Positions 1 to 5,186 of a stretch of 5,257 nucleotides of DNA are shown here, piece after piece. The stretch spans positions 1-5,257 of the forward strand of contig NOLC01000053.1 in NCBI GenBank assembly GCA_002256595.1. Direction: 5' to 3'. The translations under genes and the position numbers were made by a program. Under the pieces are notes generated by a model. That model made no database searches and was not told the origin of the DNA. It saw only the letters and a program-made list of their open reading frames with translations. Every line of letters starts with the position of its first letter. The stretch's first letter is position 1. The DNA is from Methanosaeta sp. NSP1. GTDB taxonomy: Archaea; Halobacteriota; Methanosarcinia; Methanotrichales; Methanotrichaceae.

Positions 1-693
1 GGCGGCCATGGCTCCGCTGAGCATGGATGTGGTGAAGTAGACGGAAAAAAGTGTGTCATAGATCATGTTCAGCTCATGCAAAAATATCCTGATAAGCCCC
101 TTTTTCTCCTCCGGCACCAGATCCAGGGCTTTGGCCATGAAATCCTTGCCGTCCATGAGTATGTAATAGGTGAAGAATACAGCCACTATAAGCTGGGCGA
201 AGAGAACCGGCAGATTGGAGGCGAAGGAGCCGAGCCCCCTCTCCAGGACGGGCAGGAGCCATTTGGCTATGGTTATGGGAATGTCACTTATCTCCTCCAC
301 ATATCTTAATATTATCTCAATTATGGAATTATAGATCCAGGTGGGAATGGAGCTCTTGGCCCATATTTCGATCTCCTGAATAAGAGTGGTGATCTGGGAG
401 CCGGATATGAATCCGGATCTTTCCAGATTGGCCGTCTCCACCAAAAGCACAGTGGTGATCCCAATCAGAAAGCCCAAAATGAGCATGAAGACTATCATTA
501 TGGAGAAAAAGGAGGAGATCTGGCTCCTGCCTGTCAGCCGGAAAAAGATGCTATAAAGCGGCCGGAGCAGAAATACCAGGACCATGCTCAGGAGAATGGT
601 ATTCAAGAAATCCTTGGTCAGGTAGACCGTGAGAAGGAAAACCAGGAAGACAAAAATTCCTGCTGCCATATCAAACCGGCGGCTGAAATTCAT
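1..693 (-). CDS. AI-2E family transporter-like membrane protein (N-terminal part, cut by the window edge)
   Basis: The reverse strand is open from ATG at 693 to base 1 without a stop, giving 231 residues; family members are usually about 340-370, so the C-terminal third lies outside. Hydrophobic segments are seen near residues 10-26, 30-51, 61-85 and 161-180. Between the third and fourth lies an amphipathic helical stretch (about 100-155), as in the AI-2E/PerM family (PF01594). The diagnostic part follows the fourth segment: YYILMDGKDF, then VPEEKKGL, then LHELNMIYDTLFSVYFT. Family members are exporters or antiporters of uncertain substrate; the autoinducer-2 name comes from E. coli TqsA and says little about an archaeal protein. 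The start is chosen because ATG 693 opens directly before the first membrane segment; the ribosome binding site is weak (GAGAGTG, about 13 bases upstream). A TATA-like box and a structured region lie upstream. Family assignment is firm, substrate unknown. Confidence 0.88.
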   Translation of the reverse strand, partial: MNFSRRFDMAAGIFVFLVFLLTVYLTKDFLNTILLSMVLVFLLRPLYSIFFRLTGRSQISSFFSIMIVFMLILGFLIGITTVLLVETANLERSGFISGSQITTLIQEIEIWAKSSIPTWIYNSIIEIILRYVEEISDIPITIAKWLLPVLERGLGSFASNLPVLFAQLIVAVFFTYYILMDGKDFMAKALDLVPEEKKGLIRIFLHELNMIYDTLFSVYFTTSMLSGAMAA

Positions 694-722
694 GATCTAT
701 AACACTCTCTTGAGGGAATTAA

Positions 723-789
723 AGCCTTTCTGACAGCGGTCGTCTCTTGATCGAAAAGGAGACGAGAGCAGTTCTTGCTGCAAAAGGCT
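723..789 (-). other. Nested inverted repeats / possible structured leader between winged-helix gene and AI-2E gene
   Basis: Three sets of perfectly complementary arms are nested here. The outer pair is AGCCTTT (723-729) with AAAGGCT (783-789). A middle pair is CAGC (734-737) with GCTG (777-780). The inner pair is TCGTCTC (740-746) with GAGACGA (759-765), around a 12-base loop. On the minus strand a local GCAG-caagaa-CTGC hairpin can replace the middle pair, giving a possible three-way junction. The outer arm is followed by TTTAATT in the direction of transcription. It could be a terminator or attenuator after the winged-helix gene, a leader structure of the AI-2E gene, or a DNA-level protein site. 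The pairing is seen directly; function is inference. Confidence 0.4.
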
Positions 790-803
790 GAACTAAAGTT
801 GAA

Positions 804-811
804 ATTTAAAT
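804..811 (-). promoter_or_regulatory. TATA-like box for the AI-2E family gene
   Basis: ATTTAAAT preceded on the minus strand by purine-rich GGATAAG (a plausible BRE) fits an archaeal promoter. It overlaps the last codons and stop of the winged-helix gene. It predicts a start near 780 and a leader of roughly 85-90 bases before ATG 693. Because the sequence is a palindrome, orientation rests on the BRE-like purines and on the gene downstream. Confidence 0.4.
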
Positions 812-1102
812 CTTATCCGCCCCGCCCAACTCCTTCTCCTTTTTCACCAGCTCACCATAGGCCACTCCCGCCTCGGTGAGGATGATCTTATCCCCCTCCA
901 GCTCGATCAGTCCCGCCAGCTCCAGACGGTGCAGTTGATACTCCAGCATCCTCTCCCCGGCTTCCTTGGCCACATCGGACACTTTCAGGATACCCTGATT
1001 CATGAGTATGAGCATATTCCTGCGGATGGGGCTCTCCAGAGCGTGATGCACCGCCGCCATCTCCTCTGGCGAGATCGGCTTGGCCTTCTTTCCTAGCTCC
1101 AT
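806..1102 (-). CDS. Small winged helix-turn-helix DNA-binding protein
   Basis: This 98-residue soluble protein has the layout of an archaeal ArsR-like winged helix domain and little else. Residues 13-35 (ending SPIRRNMLILM) form the first helix pair with the usual 'S-P-x-R' turn. Residues 41-49 (VSDVAKEAG) are the positioning helix and 51-63 (RMLEYQLHRLELA) the recognition helix. Residues 64-76 (GLIELEGDKIILT) make the beta wing, and a charged helix follows. No cysteine or histidine cluster for metal sensing is seen, so a classical ArsR metalloregulator is unlikely. Start: ATG 1102 has GGTGAG (1109-1114) six bases upstream. It lies downstream of corA in the same direction but 115 bp away, with its own possible promoter and a palindrome upstream, so it may be separately transcribed. 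Its targets are unknown; itself and the neighbouring AI-2E gene are the natural candidates. Confidence 0.82.
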   Translation of the reverse strand: MELGKKAKPISPEEMAAVHHALESPIRRNMLILMNQGILKVSDVAKEAGERMLEYQLHRLELAGLIELEGDKIILTEAGVAYGELVKKEKELGGADKI

Positions 1103-1167
1103 AATTGTCTCACCAGGAAAAAGACTAGTCCGGCCAGGTCATATCCATTGCGGCAGGAACGGCGGTT

Positions 1168-1180
1168 GCAGGATTCCTGC
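1168..1180. promoter_or_regulatory. Perfect 6+1+6 palindrome upstream of the winged-helix gene (candidate operator)
   Basis: GCAGGA-T-TCCTGC is a perfect palindrome 66 bp upstream of the winged-helix start codon. A related half, GGCAGGAAC, occurs just beside it at 1152-1160. It lies immediately downstream (minus strand) of the T-rich/TATA-like stretch at 1187-1203, where a repressor could block transcription start. The palindrome is seen; binding by the adjacent winged-helix protein is inference. Confidence 0.35.
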
Positions 1181-1186
1181 TCTTGG

Positions 1187-1203
1187 ATTAAAATCAAAAG
1201 ATA
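1187..1203 (-). terminator. T-rich stretch after corA: possible oligo-T terminator, may double as a promoter element
   Basis: Starting 15 bases after the corA stop, the minus strand reads TATCTTTTGATTTTAAT. Paired T-runs like this commonly end archaeal transcripts without a hairpin. The same stretch contains TATA-like ATTTTAAT at a sensible distance upstream of the winged-helix gene, so the two roles cannot be separated by eye. Confidence 0.3.
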
Positions 1204-1217
1204 TGTTCTTTGTATTG

Positions 1218-2363
1218 CTAAATCCATTCCTTGCGGTGGAAATAGGCCAGCATCACCAGCACCACCAGGAGCATGAATATCAGCACCGCCGGATAGCCCC
1301 AGGGAGACTCGAGTTCGGGCATGAATCTGAAGTTCATGCCGTACACCCCGGCCAGGAAGGTAAGAGGAATGAAGATGGTGGAGATGATGGTGAGAAGCTT
1401 GATCACCTCATTGAGCTTATTGCTCAGGCTGGAGAGGTAGGTCTCCAGAAGGGAGGCGGACATATCCCGGAAGGTCTCCACGTTTTCGATAACCTGGATG
1501 GTGTGGTCGTAGACATCGCGCAGGTAGATCTGGGTGGGCTCGGTGACCAGTGGGGAATCGGTTCTCTGCATCTTGCTTATGGCTTCCCTCAGAGGCCAGA
1601 CCGACTTTCTCAAGAAGAGCATATCCCTCTTCAGGTTGTAGATGGTGGGAAGTATTCCCGGTTCCGGATCGGAGACAACCACGTCTTCCAGATCCTCGAA
1701 GCGGTCGCCCAGCTTTTCCATGATCACAAAATAGTGGTCCACAATGGCATCGATCATGGAATAGGCCAGGTAGTCGGCTCCCTGCTTTCTGATCTTTCCT
1801 TTGGCTGTGCGCAGCCGATCCCGCAGGGGATTGAAAACATCTACCTCTTTCTCTTTAAACGATATAATAAAGTTCGGACCGAGGATGATGCTCACCTGAT
1901 CCATATCCAGGGAGGACTCGCCCAGGTCGTCGCCCTCATCGTCCTCCGGGCTCTCTTCGCTCTCTTCGTAGTAGAGCATCTTGAGCACTATGAATATGTA
2001 GTCATCATAATCTTCGATCTTAGGACGCTGGTCGGTGAGAATGTCCTCCAAGACCAGAGGATGGATCCCGTAGCAAGCGCCGAGCTTCTCCAGTACGTCC
2101 ATCTGATGCAGGCCGTCTATGTTGATCCAGGTCACAGTAGGCTGGTTCTTGAAACGGAAGCACTCCGACACATCCTTGGCCTCGGCCTCGTGATAGCTCA
2201 GGTCGCTGTAATCTATGACTGTGATCTTGGGCTTCTCCAGGATCTTCTGGCTGTGCAGGGGCAAGGGAGGCGCAGCCAGGTCGCTGACATTGGGGTGGCC
2301 ATCACCGTTTTTCAGAAAGCTGAGGAATTTGGCCTTGTCCTTGATATTCCATGAACCTGCCAT
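1218..2363 (-). CDS. corA: CorA family magnesium/divalent cation channel
   Basis: A 381-residue CorA protein, complete, with a TAG stop. CorA forms homopentamers in the membrane and mediates Mg2+ (sometimes Co2+/Ni2+) influx. The large cytosolic N-terminal domain (about 45-310) is followed by two membrane helices. The first is near 322-341 and ends in the signature YGMNF (341-345), the selectivity-filter motif. A short outer loop contains FMPEL (347-351), and the second helix is near 356-375, followed by the basic tail HRKEW. Other family-like stretches are VTWINIDGL (77-85), HPLVLEDI (101-108) and RPKIEDYDDYIF (113-124). An insert at 132-150 is extremely acidic (EESEESPEDDEGDDLGES). Start: ATG 2363 has AGGAGG (2370-2375) six bases upstream. 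It begins 14 bp after the stop of the Lrp-type regulator, so it is probably its operon partner. Family assignment is very secure; ion preference is not shown. Confidence 0.96.
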   Translation of the reverse strand: MAGSWNIKDKAKFLSFLKNGDGHPNVSDLAAPPLPLHSQKILEKPKITVIDYSDLSYHEAEAKDVSECFRFKNQPTVTWINIDGLHQMDVLEKLGACYGIHPLVLEDILTDQRPKIEDYDDYIFIVLKMLYYEESEESPEDDEGDDLGESSLDMDQVSIILGPNFIISFKEKEVDVFNPLRDRLRTAKGKIRKQGADYLAYSMIDAIVDHYFVIMEKLGDRFEDLEDVVVSDPEPGILPTIYNLKRDMLFLRKSVWPLREAISKMQRTDSPLVTEPTQIYLRDVYDHTIQVIENVETFRDMSASLLETYLSSLSNKLNEVIKLLTIISTIFIPLTFLAGVYGMNFRFMPELESPWGYPAVLIFMLLVVLVMLAYFHRKEWI

Positions 2364-2377
2364 TTTCCGCCTCCTGG

Positions 2378-2836
2378 TTAGATCGGGGGCATCTCCTCTT
2401 TTGCCCTTTCCATGACTATGATCTCATGAAGGTCTTCTATCCCCGGCAGCGATCTGATGCTATCGTTTATTATGACCTTGAACTCCTCCAGGCTCCTGCA
2501 CCAGACCTTGAGGAAGAGGTCGTACTCGCCCAGTATTCCATAGACCTCGGTGATCTCGGGGACCTTGACCAGCTCGGCCAGGGTCTGATCGTGCCTGTCG
2601 CCATCGGTCTGGACCAGTATGATGGCGGTCACTGTATAGCCTGTGGCAGCCGGGCTGGCGGCGATGGTGAAGCGCTCTATGACCCCGGCAGCCTTCATGC
2701 GCCGCAGCCGGAACTGAATGGTGGCATCGGAGACGCCAGAGCACCGGGATATATCCTGCAGGCTGATGCGGGCGTTGTCCCGCAGGCTGCGCAGGATGGT
2801 TCTATCCACCTCATCCAGATCCAGGCTATCGCTCAT
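2378..2836 (-). CDS. Lrp/AsnC family transcriptional regulator
   Basis: This 152-residue protein has full Lrp/AsnC architecture. The N-terminal helix-turn-helix begins with LDLDEVDRTILRSLRDNARIS (5-25), continues with the recognition helix SDATIQFRLRRMKAAGVI (36-53), and is followed by the ERFTI strand. The C-terminal RAM/effector domain (about 66-142) has EVYGILGEYDLFLKV (97-111) with the family's G-E/D-Y-D motif, SLEEFKVII (115-123) and LPGIEDLHEIIVM (130-142). Such proteins form dimers to octamers, often sense amino acids, and frequently repress their own promoter. No other ATG gives a full domain, so ATG 2836 is taken as start. GAGGAG (2851-2856) is 14 bases away, a little distant. A TATA box and a perfect palindrome lie upstream. 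corA follows 14 bp downstream, so control of magnesium uptake is a reasonable but unproven guess. The effector is unknown. Confidence 0.94.
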   Translation of the reverse strand: MSDSLDLDEVDRTILRSLRDNARISLQDISRCSGVSDATIQFRLRRMKAAGVIERFTIAASPAATGYTVTAIILVQTDGDRHDQTLAELVKVPEITEVYGILGEYDLFLKVWCRSLEEFKVIINDSIRSLPGIEDLHEIIVMERAKEEMPPI

Positions 2837-2869
2837 AATAATCCGGCCATCTCCTCAAGCTATGGACAT

Positions 2870-2885
2870 CAATATTGGAATATTG
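2870..2885. promoter_or_regulatory. Perfect 7+2+7 palindrome at the Lrp-type gene promoter (candidate operator)
   Basis: CAATATT-gg-AATATTG is a 16-bp perfect inverted repeat. It starts about 12 bp downstream of the TATA box for the regulator gene, right over the expected transcription start. AATATT occurs a third time at 2902-2907, within the TATA element. Lrp/AsnC proteins bind AT-rich 13-16 bp palindromes and archaeal members are often autorepressors. The repeat is seen; the binding protein is inferred. Confidence 0.55.
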
Positions 2886-2897
2886 CCAACTTCTGAG

Positions 2898-2907
2898 TAT
2901 AAATATT
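2898..2907 (-). promoter_or_regulatory. TATA box for the Lrp-type regulator-corA operon
   Basis: The minus strand reads AATATTTATA, preceded by purine-rich CAAAGGAT (BRE-like). It predicts a start near 2876 and a leader of about 40 bases. Read on the plus strand the same element is TATAAATATT, so some transcription towards the peroxiredoxin gene is possible, but a better-placed box for that gene lies at 2961-2971. Confidence 0.5.
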
Positions 2908-2960
2908 ATCCTTTGACCAAAGAACCAGTCCGAACTTTCCTGCCCCGCCCCGTCCCATAG

Positions 2961-2971
2961 ACTTTTATTTT
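2961..2971 (+). promoter_or_regulatory. TATA-like element for the peroxiredoxin gene
   Basis: ACTTTTATTTT in an otherwise GC-rich surrounding lies 46-56 bases before ATG 3017. A start about 25 bases downstream would leave a leader of roughly 25-30 bases that still includes the ribosome binding site GAGGTGA (3004-3010). Confidence 0.38.
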
Positions 2972-3016
2972 CGGCATTGCATATCCTGAGAAGATCAGCA
3001 ATCGAGGTGAATTGTC

Positions 3017-3493
3017 ATGGTAGATGCAGGAGATACGGCGCCGGATTTCTGTCTGCCGGGGGCGGAGGGGCAGGATATCTGTTTGAAGGACTTTGAGGGC
3101 AAATGGCTGGTGCTATACTTTTATCCCAAGGACAACACCAGCGGCTGCACCAGGGAGGCGGTGGACTTCACCGCCGCTCTGCCGCAGCTCAGCGATCTGG
3201 GGGCGGAGGTGCTGGGGATCAGCCGGGACTCGCCGGCCAGCCACAGGAAGTTCGCTGAGAGGCATGAGCTGCAGCTCAAGCTGGCCAGCGATGCCGATCA
3301 CAAGGTTACGGAGGCCTACGGGGCCTGGGCTCTGAAAAAGATGTACGGCAAGGAGAGCTACGGCGTGGTCCGGTCCACATTTCTGATCGATCCCCTGGGA
3401 AAGGTGGCCCATGCCTGGAGGAAGGTCTCGGTGAAGGGCCACGCCGAGGCGGTGGCAAAGAAGCTGGGGGAGATGAGGGAGGAAAGAAGATAA
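3017..3493 (+). CDS. bcp: Bcp/PrxQ-type thioredoxin-dependent peroxiredoxin
   Basis: A complete 158-residue thioredoxin-fold peroxidase of the Bcp/PrxQ subfamily, which reduces hydrogen peroxide and organic hydroperoxides in the cytosol. Family landmarks in order are GDTAPDFCLPG (5-15) and the active-site block YFYPKDNTSGCTREAVDF (34-51), with Pro37, Thr41 and peroxidatic Cys44. These are followed by GISRDSPASHRKF (67-79), YGAWALKKMYGKESYGV (101-117), and Arg119 in VVRSTFLID. The resolving cysteine that most Bcp proteins carry five residues after the peroxidatic one is Val49 here; the only other cysteines are Cys12 and Cys22. The protein may therefore act as a one-Cys enzyme or resolve through an unusual partner. 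Start: ATG 3017 has the strong site GAGGTGA six bases upstream. The gene is divergent from the regulator-corA pair and probably has its own promoter. A hairpin follows the stop. Confidence 0.95.
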   Translation: MVDAGDTAPDFCLPGAEGQDICLKDFEGKWLVLYFYPKDNTSGCTREAVDFTAALPQLSDLGAEVLGISRDSPASHRKFAERHELQLKLASDADHKVTEAYGAWALKKMYGKESYGVVRSTFLIDPLGKVAHAWRKVSVKGHAEAVAKKLGEMREERR

Positions 3494-3512
3494 TTGTTTT
3501 ATACAGGAGCGC

Positions 3513-3540
3513 CGAGGGTTGGGGATGAAGTGAACCCTCG
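3513..3540 (+). terminator. Hairpin after the peroxiredoxin gene (candidate terminator or processing signal)
   Basis: CGAGGGTT (3513-3520) pairs perfectly with AACCCTCG (3533-3540) around a 12-base loop, 19 bases after the TAA stop. It is followed by T-rich CATTTTGTGCTCTCTT, and TTGTTTTATA (3494-3503) precedes it. Archaeal termination rests mainly on T-runs, so the hairpin may instead protect the transcript end. It lies upstream of the next gene's TATA box and so outside that transcript. Confidence 0.45.
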
Positions 3541-3565
3541 TCCATTTTGTGCTCTCTTAAATTGA

Positions 3566-3573
3566 TTATATAG
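3566..3573 (+). promoter_or_regulatory. TATA box for the 3-dehydroquinate synthase II gene
   Basis: TTATATAG in an AT-rich pocket is the best TATA match in the 147-bp gap. It predicts a start near 3595 and a leader of about 45 bases before ATG 3641. A short imperfect palindrome, CCCT-g-AGGG (3599-3607), lies close to the predicted start. No Shine-Dalgarno-like sequence is seen in the leader. Confidence 0.48.
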
Positions 3574-3640
3574 AAGTGATGACAGAATGAAAGACACTCC
3601 CTGAGGGCAGTTTGTAAGCGTACCAACCACCGTGCTATTC

Positions 3641-4762
3641 ATGAAAGAGAAGTGGCTCATGGCCCAGGGAGCATGGGAGGAGATCAAGCCCAGGATCACC
3701 ACCGCACTCGAGTCCGGCTTCGATTGCGTGCTGGTGGACAGAGATAACATAGATCGAGTGCGTGAACTGGGCAAGATCAGGGTGGCCTGTTTTGGTGGAG
3801 AGAGAGGAAACGAGGATATCCTGGTGGTGGGCAAGGACGGCGAGGGGGATGGAACAGTTGCTTTGCCCAAAGACCCTAAAAGCTCCCTGGATGGAGCTTT
3901 AGCCAGGTCCATAGCCGGAAGCAAGGCGGCCTATGTGGTCATAGCCGGCAAGAGATATGAGGAGTTTGCCGTGGAGATGGGCCGGATGGTGGACTATCTC
4001 CTGGTCATAGGCACGGACTGGAAGGTGATCCCCCTGGAGAATATGATCGCCGGACTGCAGGGCTCAGCAGTCAAGATAATCAGCGGGGTCAAGACGGCAG
4101 AGGAGGCGGCGCTGGCTTTGACTACCCTGGAGAAGGGCTCCGCCGGCGTGCTCCTGGACAGCCCCGATCCGTCTGAGATCAAAAGGGTCATGGCTGCGGT
4201 GGAGCAGTCGGAGAAGGGCCGGGTGGAGCTGATATCGGCCAAGGTCACAGCAGTCAGGCCCGTGGGCATGGGCGATCGGGTCTGCGTAGACACGGCCAGC
4301 ATGATGACCTTCGGAGAGGGAATGCTCATCGGCTCCCAGGCCAAGGGATTCTTTTTGGTTCACAGCGAGTCTGAGGACAGCCCCTATGTGGCATCCCGCC
4401 CCTTCCGGGTCAACGCCGGAGCGGTGCATGCCTATATCCGGGTGGGTGAGAAGACCCGCTACCTTTCCGAGCTGAAATCGGGAGACGAGGTGACCATAGT
4501 GAGCAAAGAGGGCCTGGCCAGGCCGGCCATTGTCGGTCGGGCCAAGATCGAGAAGAGGCCCATGATGCTCATCGAGGCCGAGGCCTCCGGCCAGAGGATA
4601 AATACGCTCCTGCAAAACGCCGAGACCATCAAGCTGGTCTCCCCGGACGGCCTGCCCCGGGCGGTGACAGACCTCAAGGTGGGAGATGAGGTGCTGGTCC
4701 ATCTGGAAGAGAGCGCCCGGCACTTCGGCATGAAGATAGAGGAGAGCATTGTAGAGAAATGA
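3641..4762 (+). CDS. aroB': 3-dehydroquinate synthase II (archaeal type, AroB')
   Basis: A 373-residue enzyme of the archaeal alternative shikimate entry route. The family (characterised as MJ1249 in Methanocaldococcus, about 361 residues) converts 2-amino-3,7-dideoxy-D-threo-hept-6-ulosonate to 3-dehydroquinate by NAD-dependent oxidative deamination and cyclisation. Recognisable blocks are TTALESGFDCVLVD (20-33), LVIGTDWKVIPLENMIA (121-137), and GMGDRVCVDTASMM with FGEGMLIGSQ (209-233). They continue with FLVHSESEDSPYVASRPFRV (238-257), NAGAVHAY (258-265), YLSELKSGDEV (274-284), VGRAKIEKRPMMLIEAEA (298-315), LLQNAETI (323-330) and ARHFGMKIEESIVEK at the end. Start: ATG 3641 aligns with the usual MK-x-x-W beginning; an in-frame GTG at 3632 would add only three residues. 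No clear ribosome binding site precedes either. A dehydroquinate dehydratase gene, the next pathway step, follows 46 bp downstream. Confidence 0.95.
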   Translation: MKEKWLMAQGAWEEIKPRITTALESGFDCVLVDRDNIDRVRELGKIRVACFGGERGNEDILVVGKDGEGDGTVALPKDPKSSLDGALARSIAGSKAAYVVIAGKRYEEFAVEMGRMVDYLLVIGTDWKVIPLENMIAGLQGSAVKIISGVKTAEEAALALTTLEKGSAGVLLDSPDPSEIKRVMAAVEQSEKGRVELISAKVTAVRPVGMGDRVCVDTASMMTFGEGMLIGSQAKGFFLVHSESEDSPYVASRPFRVNAGAVHAYIRVGEKTRYLSELKSGDEVTIVSKEGLARPAIVGRAKIEKRPMMLIEAEASGQRINTLLQNAETIKLVSPDGLPRAVTDLKVGDEVLVHLEESARHFGMKIEESIVEK

Positions 4763-4794
4763 GCCCAGGGCGGCGCGGGGGAGAGCATGAGGCC

Positions 4795-4799
4795 GGAGG
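4795..4799 (+). promoter_or_regulatory. Ribosome binding site deciding the aroD start
   Basis: GGAGG ends nine bases before ATG 4809, supporting that codon or the immediately following ATG 4812. A second purine run (GAGGGG) touches the ATG directly and is too close to serve as the main site. Confidence 0.6.
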
Positions 4800-4808
4800 C
4801 GTGAGGGG

Positions 4809-5186
4809 ATGATGGGCCGATCAGCAGTGGTTGCGGTGCTGGGAGAGTGCGCAGAGAGGCTTCTTCCCCTGGCAGGCGAAGCGGACATTATTGAGCTGCG
4901 CCTGGACCTTCTCTCCGAGTCCGATCCCCTGGAGACACTAAAGGCAGTGCGGAAGGCCACAGCCAAGCCCATCATCGCCACGGCGCGCCACAGAAGCGAA
5001 GGCGGAGGCTTCCAGGGAAGCGAGGAGCAGAGGAGCGAGCTGCTGACCAGGGCTGCTGTCTATTCCGATTATGTGGATGTGGAAGAGTTATTGCAGTGGT
5101 GTAATAAACGAGGGGTTCCGGTGAACGGAGAATCTCGGTCTTCATATGCAGCGGATAAGCTGCGAGAGATAATTATTGGGCATTAG
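4809..5186 (+). CDS. aroD: Type I 3-dehydroquinate dehydratase, truncated, with an unrelated C-terminal tail
   Basis: Residues 1-92 match type I dehydroquinate dehydratase, which dehydrates 3-dehydroquinate to 3-dehydroshikimate through a lysine Schiff base. VVAVLGE is the first strand, followed by ADIIELRLDLL (25-35) with substrate-contacting Glu29 and Arg31. Next come KPIIATARHRSEGGGFQGSEEQR (53-75) with Arg60 and Glu64, then YVDVE (88-92). Full-length archaeal enzymes have about 220 residues; this one stops at 125. The family should continue with strand, catalytic His and Schiff-base Lys blocks, but residues 93-125 show neither and look unrelated. At the change (about 5085-5090) the codons shift to TTA, TGT, AAT, AAA and CGA, unlike the gene so far. 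Neither other frame resumes the family. As written it cannot be an active dehydratase: probably a gene broken by rearrangement, or an assembly join. It was likely co-transcribed with the synthase gene. Family call for the front part is firm. Confidence 0.85.
   Translation: MMGRSAVVAVLGECAERLLPLAGEADIIELRLDLLSESDPLETLKAVRKATAKPIIATARHRSEGGGFQGSEEQRSELLTRAAVYSDYVDVEELLQWCNKRGVPVNGESRSSYAADKLREIIIGH

Noticed and set aside
225..262. Apparent frameshift in the AI-2E family gene near the G-rich stretch.
   Set aside because: A first reading dropped one base of the five-G run on the minus strand; recounting keeps the frame open from 693 to base 1 with family residues on both sides.
1080..2354. A 424-codon open frame on the plus strand, antisense to corA.
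   Set aside because: It lies almost entirely opposite a clear CorA gene, has no domain-like blocks, is rich in His/Gln/Gly runs typical of reverse-complement translation, and has no ribosome binding site.
2351..2896. A 181-codon plus-strand frame opposite the Lrp-type regulator.
   Set aside because: It mirrors the regulator's codons and runs through that gene's promoter; no start signal or recognisable protein.
3632..3640. GTG at 3632 as the 3-dehydroquinate synthase II start.
   Set aside because: The family usually begins at the MK-x-x-W position, which is ATG 3641; the GTG adds three residues and has no better ribosome binding site.
4787..4804. A five-codon ORF (ATG to TGA) just before aroD, as a possible leader peptide.
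   Set aside because: It contains no aromatic codons or attenuator-like hairpin pair, and is short enough to arise by chance.
4064..4981. A 305-codon open frame on the minus strand opposite the 3-dehydroquinate synthase II and aroD genes.
   Set aside because: Both plus-strand genes are recognised enzymes; the antisense frame has no family features and spans two genes and their gap.
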